Below, in pieces: positions 1 through 7,986 of a stretch of 42,520 nucleotides of DNA; positions within the stretch are counted from its first letter, which is position 1; each line of letters begins with the position of its first letter. The stretch is taken from positions 1-42,520 of IMG/VR virus record IMGVR_UViG_3300035034_002366; one strand, 5' to 3'. This DNA is from a virus. A model generated the notes under the pieces. The model was not told where the DNA came from. It saw only the letters and a list, made by a program, of their open reading frames with translations, and searched no databases. The position numbers and the translations under genes are program-made.

Positions 1-212
1 ATGATTCTCTTAAGATTCTCATAATTTTCTATAATAATTACTAAAAATATTACTAATAAGATTATAAGATATATGTTCTATTGACCTTACCAGAAGTAGC
101 GGGAGCGGGACTGCATCCAAATTCCTAGCATATCGAATAACAATAAACTTCATCAAGTTGACACACTGGTTGATGTATGACAGACAATGATAATACTAGG
201 ACCGGGATACTT

Positions 213-626
213 ATGATTGAGTGGTATGGAATAATTCCAAAAGAGTTCTTAGAGGTTTTAACGGAGAGATTCGCAACTTCGTCAAAACAACAGAAAGCTG
301 CACTAATCTTATTGCTATCATCAATTGTGTTTGCGCCAGTCTTTGCATTTGCAACCAATTTTAACAAAAGTCACATGTTTAGTAATATCATTCGTGTGTC
401 ATCATTTCATATGATGATGTATTATGAATGTGTGGGCGAGGCACTAATTTCAGTTTTAGTGACAATGATGATAGGAATTATAATGCTAGTTGTACTCATG
501 TTTATATTTGTAATTCTGATGTCACTGGTCATTATTGTATCAATGCAATTTATCATTAGAGGGCTTATGGTGATGATTAGAGGTAACGCTCATGGAGATG
601 TGTTTGAAATTGTGAAGGCTGATTAA
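213..626 (+). CDS. Small multi-pass membrane protein, unknown function
   Basis: Encodes about 137 residues. The reading frame is open from an ATG at 177, but the ATG at 213 is preferred because a GGGA ribosome-binding site lies 5 nt upstream of it. A short soluble N-terminus (MIEWYGIIPKEF) is followed by a hydrophobic segment near residues 27-48 and a long hydrophobic stretch near residues 80-120 rich in Ile, Val, Met and Leu, enough for two or more membrane spans. It ends with a short charged tail. The next gene starts 4 nt after its stop, so the two are probably co-translated. Holin or superinfection-exclusion roles are possible for phage proteins of this shape, but no family is recognised. 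Confidence 0.7.
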   Translation: MIEWYGIIPKEFLEVLTERFATSSKQQKAALILLLSSIVFAPVFAFATNFNKSHMFSNIIRVSSFHMMMYYECVGEALISVLVTMMIGIIMLVVLMFIFVILMSLVIIVSMQFIIRGLMVMIRGNAHGDVFEIVKAD

Positions 627-630
627 GGAT

Positions 631-822
631 ATGATGATTTCATTTATATTTTATGCGCTTTTACTGATATTGGCCTTTTCTGTCCCTATCACGTTAATGG
701 ATTACTCTGACCAAAAGCTGGCAGCATCCTTATATAAAACGGTTGAAAATAGTAATACTATAACTATTATTGACAATCTGACATATAAGAATGATGAGGA
801 TGATGAAGATGTTGTATCTTGA
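631..822 (+). CDS. Small single-span membrane protein, unknown function
   Basis: Encodes 63 residues. It starts at tandem ATGs (631 and 634) directly behind AAGG; the second ATG has the better spacing. One N-terminal hydrophobic helix (about residues 3-22) is followed by a soluble tail ending in an acidic run (NDEDDEDVV). The end overlaps the start of the next gene. The shape is that of a type II or signal-anchored membrane peptide. No function can be inferred. Confidence 0.6.
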   Translation: MMISFIFYALLLILAFSVPITLMDYSDQKLAASLYKTVENSNTITIIDNLTYKNDEDDEDVVS

Positions 823-1168
823 TAAGCTGGAATTTTTAGGAAAAGCTATTAAGCATCCTATCAAGCATGGTAAAATTAAGTCGCCATTGTTTGAACAAAT
901 GTACGCTGACCTTGATAATACGTCTCACAGTCTTGTGACAATCATCCGTAATGCGTGTCATTACGCCCGTAAGAGTGATTGTTCTATTTTGATAACATGG
1001 GCTACCCGTGATGATGTCCGTGGTCTACAGCGGGCTGATGAGTTTGATTATACTGTACAAGATATTAGCGACATAGTTGTAAACCCTGATGAAAACTTTG
1101 ATGATATTTTGAAAAGCATATATATTCGTCAGTTCAAGGAATTGCCTAATCATATTCAATGGGATTGA
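809..1168 (+). CDS. Hypothetical protein
   Basis: Encodes 119 residues. The frame is open from further upstream, but the ATG at 809 has a GAGG site 9 nt before it and begins MLYLDKLEFLGKAIKHPIKHG. The start overlaps the end of the preceding membrane-peptide gene by 14 nt, typical of phage translational coupling. The protein is soluble, charged and has no membrane segment. The middle part (ACHYARKSDCSILITWATRDD) is the most structured-looking region. No family is recognised. Confidence 0.7.
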   Translation: MLYLDKLEFLGKAIKHPIKHGKIKSPLFEQMYADLDNTSHSLVTIIRNACHYARKSDCSILITWATRDDVRGLQRADEFDYTVQDISDIVVNPDENFDDILKSIYIRQFKELPNHIQWD

Positions 1169-1207
1169 ATGTTCCTGACTAAATACGTCTTGTGAAGAGG
1201 TATTATC

Positions 1208-2245
1208 ATGGACCCTATTAAGGCAAAAATTAACGAATGGCTTAACGATCAGCCAGAAGAAGTAAAAAAGTCAAAACGATTTAGTCTGATGAGAGAACCA
1301 TCATCGGGTGACATTTCATTAGTGAGACATAATGATGGCTCTGTTTTGCAAGTCGATAAACAATCCATAGAAGAAGTTGTTGATGCTGATGATGAAGTTT
1401 TTGAAACATGGGCTGATTCATTACAAGAAAATTTCACAACAGAAGATGTAATGATGCCTGTCACTAAAACCTCTTATGGTGAGATGGTCAACAATATGAT
1501 TAGAGCTGGCAAGATACGTGTTGATAAAGATAAATTTCTACACGTCTATACATCTGATAATGACAAGCTTACATTAGAAATTGATGGTAATCTGAAATCT
1601 AATGATGAAGCTCTTATCAAGGCAGTAGCTAAAGGTTGGACGTTAAGAGTTATTACTGATCATGGTATCAAATATAGCACTGATTCACCAATGCGTGATC
1701 TTTATAATCATGTCAGACAGAGATTACGTGTCGATACAGCCATTTCAGGCTTCTATAAGCGCATTCGTGATGAAAGTGACAGGAAGATGTCATATGATAG
1801 AGAGAGGCTTTCAGCGAGCGTTACAGAGGCTTTTTTAATCACAGTAAGAAATACAAGTGATGGTATTAAGATTGATACATGCAATTCTATCAAGGAAGCT
1901 GCTGGTAGTGCGATGACCATTCATGTTGCTGGTACTAAGTCTTGGATAGCTGGTACTAAGAATTTTGTACCGACTGATAAAATCCTAGAAACCATTAAAA
2001 CAGTTCTCAACACAAAATATGATAAGCGCATCAATGAAACTATTAATGTTCACATATCAGATTTTCATGACGAGCTAAAAAATGTGTCATTTGAAGATAG
2101 CGCAATCATGGAATGGACATTGGATAATTTTGATATTGGTGATGGATATGTTGATCCTGTTAATGATGTCATAGCATTAGATTTAATAGAGATGAAAAGG
2201 TTTGAAAAATTCTGTGATGATACGGGTATCACTATTAAAAAATAA
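1208..2245 (+). CDS. Hypothetical protein, 345 residues
   Basis: A soluble, acidic protein of 345 residues starting at an ATG with GAAGAGG 7 nt upstream. It shows no signal peptide, membrane span or cysteine cluster. An internal near-repeat, AGTKSWIAGTKNF around residues 240-252, is visible. No known domain is recognised. It is the last gene before a strong intergenic promoter, so the 213-2245 genes may form one transcription unit. Confidence 0.85.
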   Translation: MDPIKAKINEWLNDQPEEVKKSKRFSLMREPSSGDISLVRHNDGSVLQVDKQSIEEVVDADDEVFETWADSLQENFTTEDVMMPVTKTSYGEMVNNMIRAGKIRVDKDKFLHVYTSDNDKLTLEIDGNLKSNDEALIKAVAKGWTLRVITDHGIKYSTDSPMRDLYNHVRQRLRVDTAISGFYKRIRDESDRKMSYDRERLSASVTEAFLITVRNTSDGIKIDTCNSIKEAAGSAMTIHVAGTKSWIAGTKNFVPTDKILETIKTVLNTKYDKRINETINVHISDFHDELKNVSFEDSAIMEWTLDNFDIGDGYVDPVNDVIALDLIEMKRFEKFCDDTGITIKK

Positions 2246-2251
2246 AAGTAG

Positions 2252-2280
2252 TTGACATAATAGTTTTTTGTTTGTATAAC
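2252..2280 (+). promoter_or_regulatory. Sigma70-like promoter of the DUF932 gene
   Basis: TTGACA at 2252-2257 and TATAAC at 2275-2280 are separated by exactly 17 nt, in the only sizeable gap between the 345-residue gene and the DUF932 gene at 2312. Transcription would start near 2287, giving a leader of about 25 nt that includes the GGAG ribosome-binding site. This looks like a host-RNA-polymerase (early-type) promoter. Confidence 0.75.
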
Positions 2281-2311
2281 TCTCCTCATAGTCAAAACGG
2301 AGAATAAAACA

Positions 2312-3175
2312 ATGTCACAAAAAACAATTTATGCAGGCGCTCATCAGTATTCGATTGAGTCTCAAGATGGGGAAGCAATTTCTCGTCAAGAGCTTATCAA
2401 GGCGGTTCCTGTCATCGGTAATGATGGTTCTAATCATAACATGACAAAACGTTATGTCCCTATCAGCACACTTGAACTGATTGACATCATGGAACAATCT
2501 AACTTCGGTGTTGTTTCAGCCTTTCAAACAAAGCCACATGACCGCCCAAACAATCATAATCAGCTTCAACATGCACGTCACTGTGTGCGCTTTCGTAATC
2601 CAGAACTTTCATACTTGTTCAATAATGAAGAACAGTACGAGATTGTGGTTCTGAATAGCTTTAATGGGCAGACACGTCTCGAAGTATCAACAGGCGTCTT
2701 TCGACCTGTGTGTTCAAATGGTATGGTAGTAGGAGACACATGCACTGGAACGGCTATTCGTCATCTTGGTGAAAAGTCTGACATTATGGCAGAAGTCAAA
2801 CGTATTGTTGATAATGCGCCAGAAGTTGCGGAAGTTGTATCTCGTATGAAAGGCACATTTATTGCTGGTAATCGTCAGCGTGACCTTGCAAAAGAAATCG
2901 CAACTATTCGGTTTGGTGAAGATGAGATTGAACGTATTAACTTCCAAGACATGCTCAAGCCAATTCGTTCACAAGATAATGGTGATGATATTTGGACAGT
3001 GTTCAATCGTCTTCAGGAAAAAGTTATCAAAGGTGGTATCATTCGGTCAATTGGCCAACCAGTCGAAGGATCACCATCACAGCGTACATCATCACGATTG
3101 AAGAACCCAATTGAAATTATTCGTGTTAACCGTCGAATTTGGGATGCCGCAGAAGGTTTCCTAGAACCAGCTTAA
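2312..3175 (+). CDS. DUF932 family phage protein
   Basis: Encodes 287 residues behind a GGAG site at 9 nt spacing. It matches the DUF932 / phage-plasmid protein family, judged from the block VSTGVFRPVCSNGMVVGDT followed by a helix-rich C-terminal half; the PVCSNGMV core is the family's best-conserved part. The N-terminal region (residues 60-125) includes the HARHCVRFRNPELSYLF segment common in phage members. Proteins of this family are widespread in phages and plasmids, but their molecular role is not established. The gene has its own promoter (2252-2280) and a terminator-like hairpin (3188-3225), so it is likely a monocistronic, well-expressed unit. Confidence 0.85.
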   Translation: MSQKTIYAGAHQYSIESQDGEAISRQELIKAVPVIGNDGSNHNMTKRYVPISTLELIDIMEQSNFGVVSAFQTKPHDRPNNHNQLQHARHCVRFRNPELSYLFNNEEQYEIVVLNSFNGQTRLEVSTGVFRPVCSNGMVVGDTCTGTAIRHLGEKSDIMAEVKRIVDNAPEVAEVVSRMKGTFIAGNRQRDLAKEIATIRFGEDEIERINFQDMLKPIRSQDNGDDIWTVFNRLQEKVIKGGIIRSIGQPVEGSPSQRTSSRLKNPIEIIRVNRRIWDAAEGFLEPA

Positions 3176-3187
3176 TATAGTCTTGAA

Positions 3188-3225
3188 CTCACTCATCTAA
3201 TATGTAATACGATTAGATGAGTGAG
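3188..3225 (+). terminator. Perfect 14-bp inverted repeat after the DUF932 gene
   Basis: CTCACTCATCTAAT (3188-3201) and its exact reverse complement (3212-3225) flank a 10-nt loop, 12 nt after the DUF932 stop codon. On the plus strand it is followed by CTTCTT, a weak U-rich tract, so it fits an intrinsic terminator or a 3' mRNA-stabilising hairpin. Confidence 0.7.
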
Positions 3226-3241
3226 CTTCTTAACGGATGTT

Positions 3242-3640
3242 ATGATGATAAAAATAAAATATGAACATGGTTCTGAACCCTATATTATCACGGATGACTA
3301 TGGGAAAGGTGTGCTTGAGAATATAGCAATAGTTGCTGATCGAAAGTTTGGTATGATGTGTAATGGTGTGCCACATTTGGAATATGATGATTATGCACCA
3401 TTCAGTATCGTAGCCAAAGTTATAAATGAGAAGAAAATCTTTCAAGTTTATGATTATCGAACAGGTGAAAAATACGGTAGTCCATATGATGAAGAAACAT
3501 TTGGTAAAGTTATATATACTGGTAGTGAATATATGGCGACCCTTGTGTCAGAGGATTTGCGAAAACAGCTAAAAGTAGCTATAATGGAAGATGTCATTAA
3601 CTCTTCAACTTATGATTGGATGATAAAAGCATGTCATTAA
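3242..3640 (+). CDS. Hypothetical protein
   Basis: Encodes about 132 residues. A GTG at 3221 would lie inside the terminator hairpin, so the tandem ATGs at 3242 and 3245, preceded by CGGATG, are the likely start. The protein is soluble and rich in Tyr, Asp and Lys, with a core around EYDDYAPFSIVAKVINEKKI, and has no membrane span. Its last codons overlap the start of the next gene by 10 nt. No family is recognised. Confidence 0.75.
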   Translation: MMIKIKYEHGSEPYIITDDYGKGVLENIAIVADRKFGMMCNGVPHLEYDDYAPFSIVAKVINEKKIFQVYDYRTGEKYGSPYDEETFGKVIYTGSEYMATLVSEDLRKQLKVAIMEDVINSSTYDWMIKACH

Positions 3641-4269
3641 CTTATATACCTGCATCAGTATATCTTGATGAACGTCATGGTGATAATGTTGAAAAACTTG
3701 AGTATCCAGAATTCTTTATCGAGCATGAGTACTTAACATCTGTTTGTGTAAGTTATTCATATCGCATTAACAATACTGAACATAAAACATGGTCTGGAAC
3801 AGGTTTTGTAGATCATCCATCATTTAAAGCATTAAGAGAATGTCTTGCTCGTCTTGGACATATCAATGTGTGTAATTACAGTGTGAATGGTGATACTGTA
3901 ACAAACAAGTTCAAACTTAATGGTGTAAAGTTTGAAGAAGGCGACAGGTTTTTATCATCATCAGCAATATCTAGTTATTTGAAGAAAAAACAAATGAAGA
4001 ATTTAATCATAGCACTTACAGGATTGTTATTACTATCAGCATGTGGTGGTAGTCGTGATACATCAACAGAATCTGTTCTCGATATTGAGACGGAAACCAT
4101 ATATAATAATGATGGAACTCCTGTTCGTAATATTAGTGTATGGATTGATCCTGAGTATGGTTGCCAATATCTATTCTTTTATCGTTCTGATATGTGGGTT
4201 CCATATGAGTCTGCTGGAATGACTGCTCGTCTTGATGGTTCTGGTGAGCCTATTTGTGGAAAAGAATGA
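3631..4269 (+). CDS. Soluble domain fused in frame to a DUF6440-like lipoprotein
   Basis: One open frame joins two parts. Residues 1-121 are soluble, with a GTGFVDHPSFKALRE block and a C-terminal VNGDTVTNKFKLNG stretch that looks like the natural end of a small phage protein. At codon 122 (ATG at 3994) a textbook lipoprotein signal begins: MKNLIIALTGLLLLSACGG, with lipobox LLSAC. The mature part carries DPEYGCQYLFFY and a later ARLDGSGEPIC segment, the pattern of DUF6440 proteins (family knowledge). Translation from 3994 would give a 91-residue outer- or inner-membrane lipoprotein; translation from 3631 buries the signal inside the chain. A lost stop codon between two genes, or dual starts, explains this best. 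Confidence 0.75.
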   Translation: MSLTYIPASVYLDERHGDNVEKLEYPEFFIEHEYLTSVCVSYSYRINNTEHKTWSGTGFVDHPSFKALRECLARLGHINVCNYSVNGDTVTNKFKLNGVKFEEGDRFLSSSAISSYLKKKQMKNLIIALTGLLLLSACGGSRDTSTESVLDIETETIYNNDGTPVRNISVWIDPEYGCQYLFFYRSDMWVPYESAGMTARLDGSGEPICGKE

Positions 4270-4272
4270 GCT

Positions 4273-4641
4273 ATGCGAGCGACCAAGAAGGTGTCTATTG
4301 AATTCAAGGATGGTGAAGTAGTCGAAGTTGATTACAAGCAGTGCGTAGAAGACACACTTATCATCCACCACGCGTACAAGCGTAAAAGAACTTCCTCTGG
4401 CTTCTCAGGACTTACGTTCAGTAAAGATTGGTCACTGTCAATGGTTGATGGTCGTAAGTTTGGATGTACCACTTTCAAGACACTAAAAATGTCTAAAGTA
4501 TATGCCGCCGATATATTGGATAAGTTACCCGAACTCAAACTCATTGGTACTGATGATACACCGACGCTTGAAGAGACACGCTATATGGTTGCAATAATTA
4601 TCGATCTCAACATTCATTATGACAACCTCCAAAAGGGATAA
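4273..4641 (+). CDS. Hypothetical protein
   Basis: Encodes 122 residues starting 3 nt after the preceding stop codon, with GGAAAAG upstream. It is a basic N-terminal half (KVSIEFKDGEVVEVDYK, AYKRKRTSSGFSG) followed by a helix-prone C-terminus. It has no membrane span and no recognised family. The spacing implies one operon with 3242-4269. Its 3' end overlaps, tail to tail, a doubtful minus-strand ORF. Confidence 0.75.
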   Translation: MRATKKVSIEFKDGEVVEVDYKQCVEDTLIIHHAYKRKRTSSGFSGLTFSKDWSLSMVDGRKFGCTTFKTLKMSKVYAADILDKLPELKLIGTDDTPTLEETRYMVAIIIDLNIHYDNLQKG

Positions 4642-4787
4642 CCCACCATGGCCAATAAAACGGACTTATATGGCAGGCGCACACAGTGACGGGTATGTTC
4701 TGGATAATTATCCTCGGAATAGTTATGCGGACGTGTCTCTGAGGGTTGCAGCGAGATTTCAACAAGCGCTTTGGCTAAGGTGTCCAC
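4617..4787 (-). CDS. Doubtful small ORF in a GC-richer block
   Basis: A 56-residue minus-strand frame from a GTG at 4787, beginning VDTLAKALVEISLQPSE and ending LLAMVGYPFWRLS. The composition looks protein-like (HNYSEDNYPEHTRHCVRLPY), but no good ribosome-binding site precedes the GTG, and the frame is open back to a TGA without another start. An overlapping 40-residue plus-strand ORF (4670-4792, MAGAHSDGYVLDNY) competes for the same DNA. It may be a gene remnant, or the second half of a frameshifted gene that begins at 4876. Low confidence. Confidence 0.3.
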   Translation of the reverse strand: MDTLAKALVEISLQPSETRPHNYSEDNYPEHTRHCVRLPYKSVLLAMVGYPFWRLS

Positions 4788-4913
4788 TATGAGTGGTAAG
4801 TCCTTCTTAGGCTCACTGTGTCATTGTCTACCCTTGACAACATACCTTCATGTTCGTGAACAAGCTCAGTAATCATCTGATAATACCTGCTACTAATATT
4901 CTATTTACACAAG
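4642..4913. other. Intergenic block with hairpin and atypical base composition
   Basis: This 272-bp gap between convergent genes is richer in G+C than its surroundings: 41 of 80 bases counted from 4671 to 4750 are G or C. It contains a hairpin, CCACT-ATG-AGTGG (4784-4796), that can be extended by GGCTAAG and CTTAGGC arms with one mismatch. Apart from the two doubtful minus-strand ORFs and a 40-residue plus-strand ORF, no clear gene is visible. Confidence 0.5.
4787..4876 (-). CDS. Doubtful very small ORF, possibly the start of a frameshifted gene
   Basis: A 29-residue minus-strand frame, MITELVHEHEGMLSRVDNDT and on to TYHS, in the gap after the 677-residue gene. A TAAATAGA box lies about 23 nt upstream (4900-4907) and an AGG lies at 9-10 nt. 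It stops at a TAG whose last G starts the GTG of the next frame (4617-4787). The two together could be one broken gene. Confidence 0.25.
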   Translation of the reverse strand: MITELVHEHEGMLSRVDNDTVSLRRTYHS

Positions 4914-6947
4914 TCAAGAATTCTCATTATCCTTGAATAATTTCCATGGCTCTAAACCATCAGCCCAATCTACTTCATATATACCATATTCTTCCCATGC
5001 AGACTTATGATCCTTGTCTTCTGCTGATGCACCATATCTATATTTTCTTTCAAAATCAATAGTCTCAACTTCACTCATGTTAATTTCAAGATGATTGAAA
5101 AAACTATTATTGTACCTCATGCATCCAAACCCCCACAATTTCTCTATTAGTGAGTCTCTTGAACCTGCGACAAACATAAGGGCATATTTACCATTCAGCC
5201 CATTTTCACGCGCGATGTGTGCAGATATACTGAAATTATTATTATAATCGTATTCATCCTCATATTTAAGATAAAACTCTTGTCCTAAGAAATCATTAAA
5301 CAGATCATGAAAAGCTTTTTCATTGGCATTTCTATCTGCTTCCTCTGTGCTACGAGAAACATTATCATAGTAACCCAATACATCATTACTATTAAGAATT
5401 ATATTTTCTATATCATCTTCATCTGCATTATCAGTAATCCATGATTTAAATTCTTCAATAGTGGGTCCGTCTTCTATAATATTTTCTTCGATGGCTGCAT
5501 TTAATGCTTTTGATAATTCACTTTCATCTGATATGATTGACTTTATTATTAGTTTATGAAGTTTGTTCCCATTATAACTAAAATATATATCACGGTAATA
5601 ACTCTTGATTGTGCTTAAGTCCAAACTATGGCCATCAAACATATATTCTCCTGCCAATATCTTACTATAATAATCGAAATCAATATCACGCTTATCAGGG
5701 TGAAATATATCTAATATATTTTTGTACTCTTTTGAGCTATGGTCTTCTAGTGTGAAGCCATATCCATCTATTTTTATTGTGTCTACATCTTCTGGTACAG
5801 ATGCAACTAACTTACTATAAAGGTATTTCGATAAATCTTCTGATAAATCTGACAGTAAGAAAGTCTCTTCAGGTTTATACCCATTTGACGCTATGTTCTC
5901 AATTTCTAACTTAACTAACATTTTCACAATAGCATCATGATACTTTTTAGATGGTTTCTGGTTGCCGTTAGCACGACACTCATACATGGCCTTACTATTC
6001 ATATTGATTGAAGCAGTAATCAATGGTCGGTATACCACGACAACCTTGTTGATTTCTTTTACAAACACTTCATCACGGCGACGAAGACTAAACAAGGTGT
6101 TGTCATAGCCTGCACTACCACAATGATTGGCGGCATTTGCCTCCTTGCGACAGCTAGATGTGTTCAGATTCCACCAAGACATGTTATCACTGACTGGTAA
6201 AATCTCTTCATTATTTTCTGGTACATCTTCATCTAGGATATATCCATCAAGGTTTTTTAAACCTTCGACAGTTGTTAGTGTTGTATCCATATTAGCAGAT
6301 ACTTTAATATTAAATTCTTCTTCTTGTTTCAAACAATACTCTAAAAATTCGATAATTCCGTTTTTCTGTGGTTGCCAGTTTCGATGTGCTGTTACAAGTT
6401 CTGGGATATTTGTTGTCATACCAGAACTTTCACTATCACCTGCCTCACCAAAAAAGTGAATGATTCTTGTTATATAGCGGATAATACTAAATGCATCAGG
6501 AATCACACCGACATAATTATCCACGGTTTGTTCCATCTTACGCATATGCCTATCGAATTTTCTGGATGGGTATATTCCTAATGTTGACATATTATTAACA
6601 GATGTGATAAAATTTCCTTCCATATATGAGCTTATTGTATGTATAAATACCTTACATTTTCTAGCTTTATATAGATTTAGTAATGCTTCTCTTAGTTTTG
6701 GTGTCTTGATACTCATTGTATCGTTAATATCTTCTTGATACTGTTTATTCACCTGTTGTTTAAAATCTTCAAAATGTTTTAATATCGTATTTTTTGCATC
6801 GATTATCCGAACCTCTGACTCATCACCTGATGCCATTCTAGTTAAAGAATGCTGATGCTCATTACAGACGGACATTAAAGCCTGTATTTCAATTAGTGTG
6901 TTGAAACTTTGTAGGTGATCTTTTTCTTCAAATAATCTAACAATCAT
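4914..6947 (-). CDS. Large hypothetical phage protein with an HCG...SLR segment
   Basis: The frame is open for 706 codons, but its first codons run back towards the tRNA gene. The ATG at 6947 (677 residues) has AAGG 9 nt upstream and is preferred; 6953 and 6983 are alternatives. The centre carries SSCRKEANAANHCGSAGYDN, then LFSLRRRD, and later NGNQKPSKKYH. From family knowledge this order (EA..xHCG, SLR, NxKPxxKYH) recalls a domain found in phage proteins and in PcfJ-like plasmid proteins, whose activity is not established. The C-terminal third is acidic, and no membrane span is seen. It lies directly downstream of tRNA-Gln and is probably expressed from the same promoter (7169-7196). Confidence 0.85.
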   Translation of the reverse strand: MIVRLFEEKDHLQSFNTLIEIQALMSVCNEHQHSLTRMASGDESEVRIIDAKNTILKHFEDFKQQVNKQYQEDINDTMSIKTPKLREALLNLYKARKCKVFIHTISSYMEGNFITSVNNMSTLGIYPSRKFDRHMRKMEQTVDNYVGVIPDAFSIIRYITRIIHFFGEAGDSESSGMTTNIPELVTAHRNWQPQKNGIIEFLEYCLKQEEEFNIKVSANMDTTLTTVEGLKNLDGYILDEDVPENNEEILPVSDNMSWWNLNTSSCRKEANAANHCGSAGYDNTLFSLRRRDEVFVKEINKVVVVYRPLITASINMNSKAMYECRANGNQKPSKKYHDAIVKMLVKLEIENIASNGYKPEETFLLSDLSEDLSKYLYSKLVASVPEDVDTIKIDGYGFTLEDHSSKEYKNILDIFHPDKRDIDFDYYSKILAGEYMFDGHSLDLSTIKSYYRDIYFSYNGNKLHKLIIKSIISDESELSKALNAAIEENIIEDGPTIEEFKSWITDNADEDDIENIILNSNDVLGYYDNVSRSTEEADRNANEKAFHDLFNDFLGQEFYLKYEDEYDYNNNFSISAHIARENGLNGKYALMFVAGSRDSLIEKLWGFGCMRYNNSFFNHLEINMSEVETIDFERKYRYGASAEDKDHKSAWEEYGIYEVDWADGLEPWKLFKDNENS

Positions 6948-7019
6948 ACACATATACCTTGTATTACCATTGTATTTAGTCATAACAGTAGATGGCCTAT
7001 GATAATGAAAATAAGGTTC

Positions 7020-7094
7020 TGGATGCGGCGGCAAGATTCGAACTTGCGGTCTTCTAAGCCAAAATCAGACGTTTTACCACTAAACTACGCCGCA
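7020..7094 (-). tRNA. tRNA-Gln (anticodon UUG) with encoded CCA
   Basis: The minus strand folds into a complete cloverleaf of 75 nt: a 7-bp acceptor stem TGCGGCG/CGCCGCA, a 4-bp D stem GTTT/AAAC with loop AGTGGTA, an anticodon stem TCTGA/TTAGA with loop TTTTGGC (anticodon TTG at 34-36), a 5-nt variable loop and a 5-bp T stem GCAAG/CTTGC with loop TTCGAAT. The 3' CCA is encoded after a T at the discriminator position. It reads CAA (Gln), a codon common in this AT-rich DNA. It precedes the 677-residue gene on the same strand. Confidence 0.95.
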
Positions 7095-7168
7095 TTAACC
7101 ATCATTATCACTTCGTGGTGATTTATGTGCTATTGCTGTCGCTGTCGAAATGTAGTGTTCATAATTTC

Positions 7169-7196
7169 TATTTACCATTTTAACTAAGTTTGTCAA
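7169..7196 (-). promoter_or_regulatory. Promoter of the tRNA-Gln / 677-residue gene unit
   Basis: Read on the minus strand, TTGACA (7196-7191) is followed after 16 nt by TAAATA (7174-7169), about 75 nt before the tRNA. The same TTGACA + TAAATA combination recurs before the NAD operon and before the small RNA near the right end. Confidence 0.65.
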
Positions 7197-7298
7197 TGTC
7201 ATTATACAAAATTAATACAATTGTGGGCTGTGGTATCATAATTCGTTTATCACAATGATATTATCATATATTATAAATTATAGCTATAAGGATTTGTT

Positions 7299-7958
7299 AT
7301 GTTTATCACGTTTGAAGGTGTTGATGGCTCTGGTAAGAGTACTGCTGTTAAAAGGTTTGCAGAAATTTTGAGAACTAGGTATGGTTCTGATAGAGTGGTT
7401 GTGACAAGAGACCCTGGTGGTACTGATGTTGCTGCTGACATCAGAAACGTTATTCTATCTAATGATATTGATCCTGTGACAGAGTTATTACTGTATACCG
7501 CAGCAAGACGGGAAATATATGTCAACATTATTAATCCTGCATTAATGCAGAACAAGATTGTTATTTCTGATAGATACATTGACAGTACTAAAGTTTATCA
7601 ATGGTATGCTCGTCAAGGTGAGGCGGCTCATGCTTCAATGGGTGATATTAAAGACCTTCATATTATGGCATGTTCTGGTATTATGCCTGATCTTACATTT
7701 GTATTGAACGCAACAACACAAACTGTTAAAGATAGAATAAATGCACGTCCCGATGAAAGTAATAGATTTGATCTAATGGGTGAGGAATTCTTTGATAGGA
7801 TTATTGAAGGCTTTTATAAAACATCATGTGTTGAAAAAGAACGCTGTAAGGGCATTGATGCTAATGCGTGTATTGATGATGTTCAGCAAGAGGTTATGGA
7901 GAAATTTGATGAATTTCTTATATCCAAGGCATCAAAACATTATATTACAAATAGGTAA
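7299..7958 (+). CDS. tmk: Thymidylate kinase (dTMP kinase)
   Basis: Phosphorylates dTMP to dTDP with ATP, supplying dTTP for phage DNA synthesis (EC 2.7.4.9) in the cytoplasm. The P-loop GVDGSGKS is at residues 7-14; the TRDPGGT motif at 36-42 corresponds to the family's REPGGT, and the DRY motif is at 91-93. The length of 219 residues is normal for the family and the protein looks complete. The start is supported by AAGGATTTGTT. It stands alone between the minus-strand tRNA unit and the minus-strand tail genes. An AT-rich 200-bp leader separates it from the tRNA, but no consensus promoter could be fixed there. The gene is common in large phages. Confidence 0.95.
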   Translation: MFITFEGVDGSGKSTAVKRFAEILRTRYGSDRVVVTRDPGGTDVAADIRNVILSNDIDPVTELLLYTAARREIYVNIINPALMQNKIVISDRYIDSTKVYQWYARQGEAAHASMGDIKDLHIMACSGIMPDLTFVLNATTQTVKDRINARPDESNRFDLMGEEFFDRIIEGFYKTSCVEKERCKGIDANACIDDVQQEVMEKFDEFLISKASKHYITNR

Positions 7959-7986
7959 TAAGAGGGGAATAGTAATATAAAAATGA

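Noticed and set aside
158-186. TTGACA at 158-163 as promoter for the first gene
   Set aside because: No acceptable -10 box at 16-18 nt, so not listed.
3221-3241. GTG start at 3221 for the 132-residue gene
   Set aside because: The GTG lies inside the perfect inverted repeat after the DUF932 gene; the ATGs at 3242/3245 fit better.
4670-4792. Plus-strand 40-residue ORF (MAGAHSDGYVLDNY...)
   Set aside because: No ribosome-binding site and it competes with minus-strand frames; kept only as part of the odd block.
6947-7034. Upstream extension of the 677-residue protein to 7034
   Set aside because: The extension runs into the tRNA 3' end and lacks a ribosome-binding site; 6947 has AAGG at good spacing.
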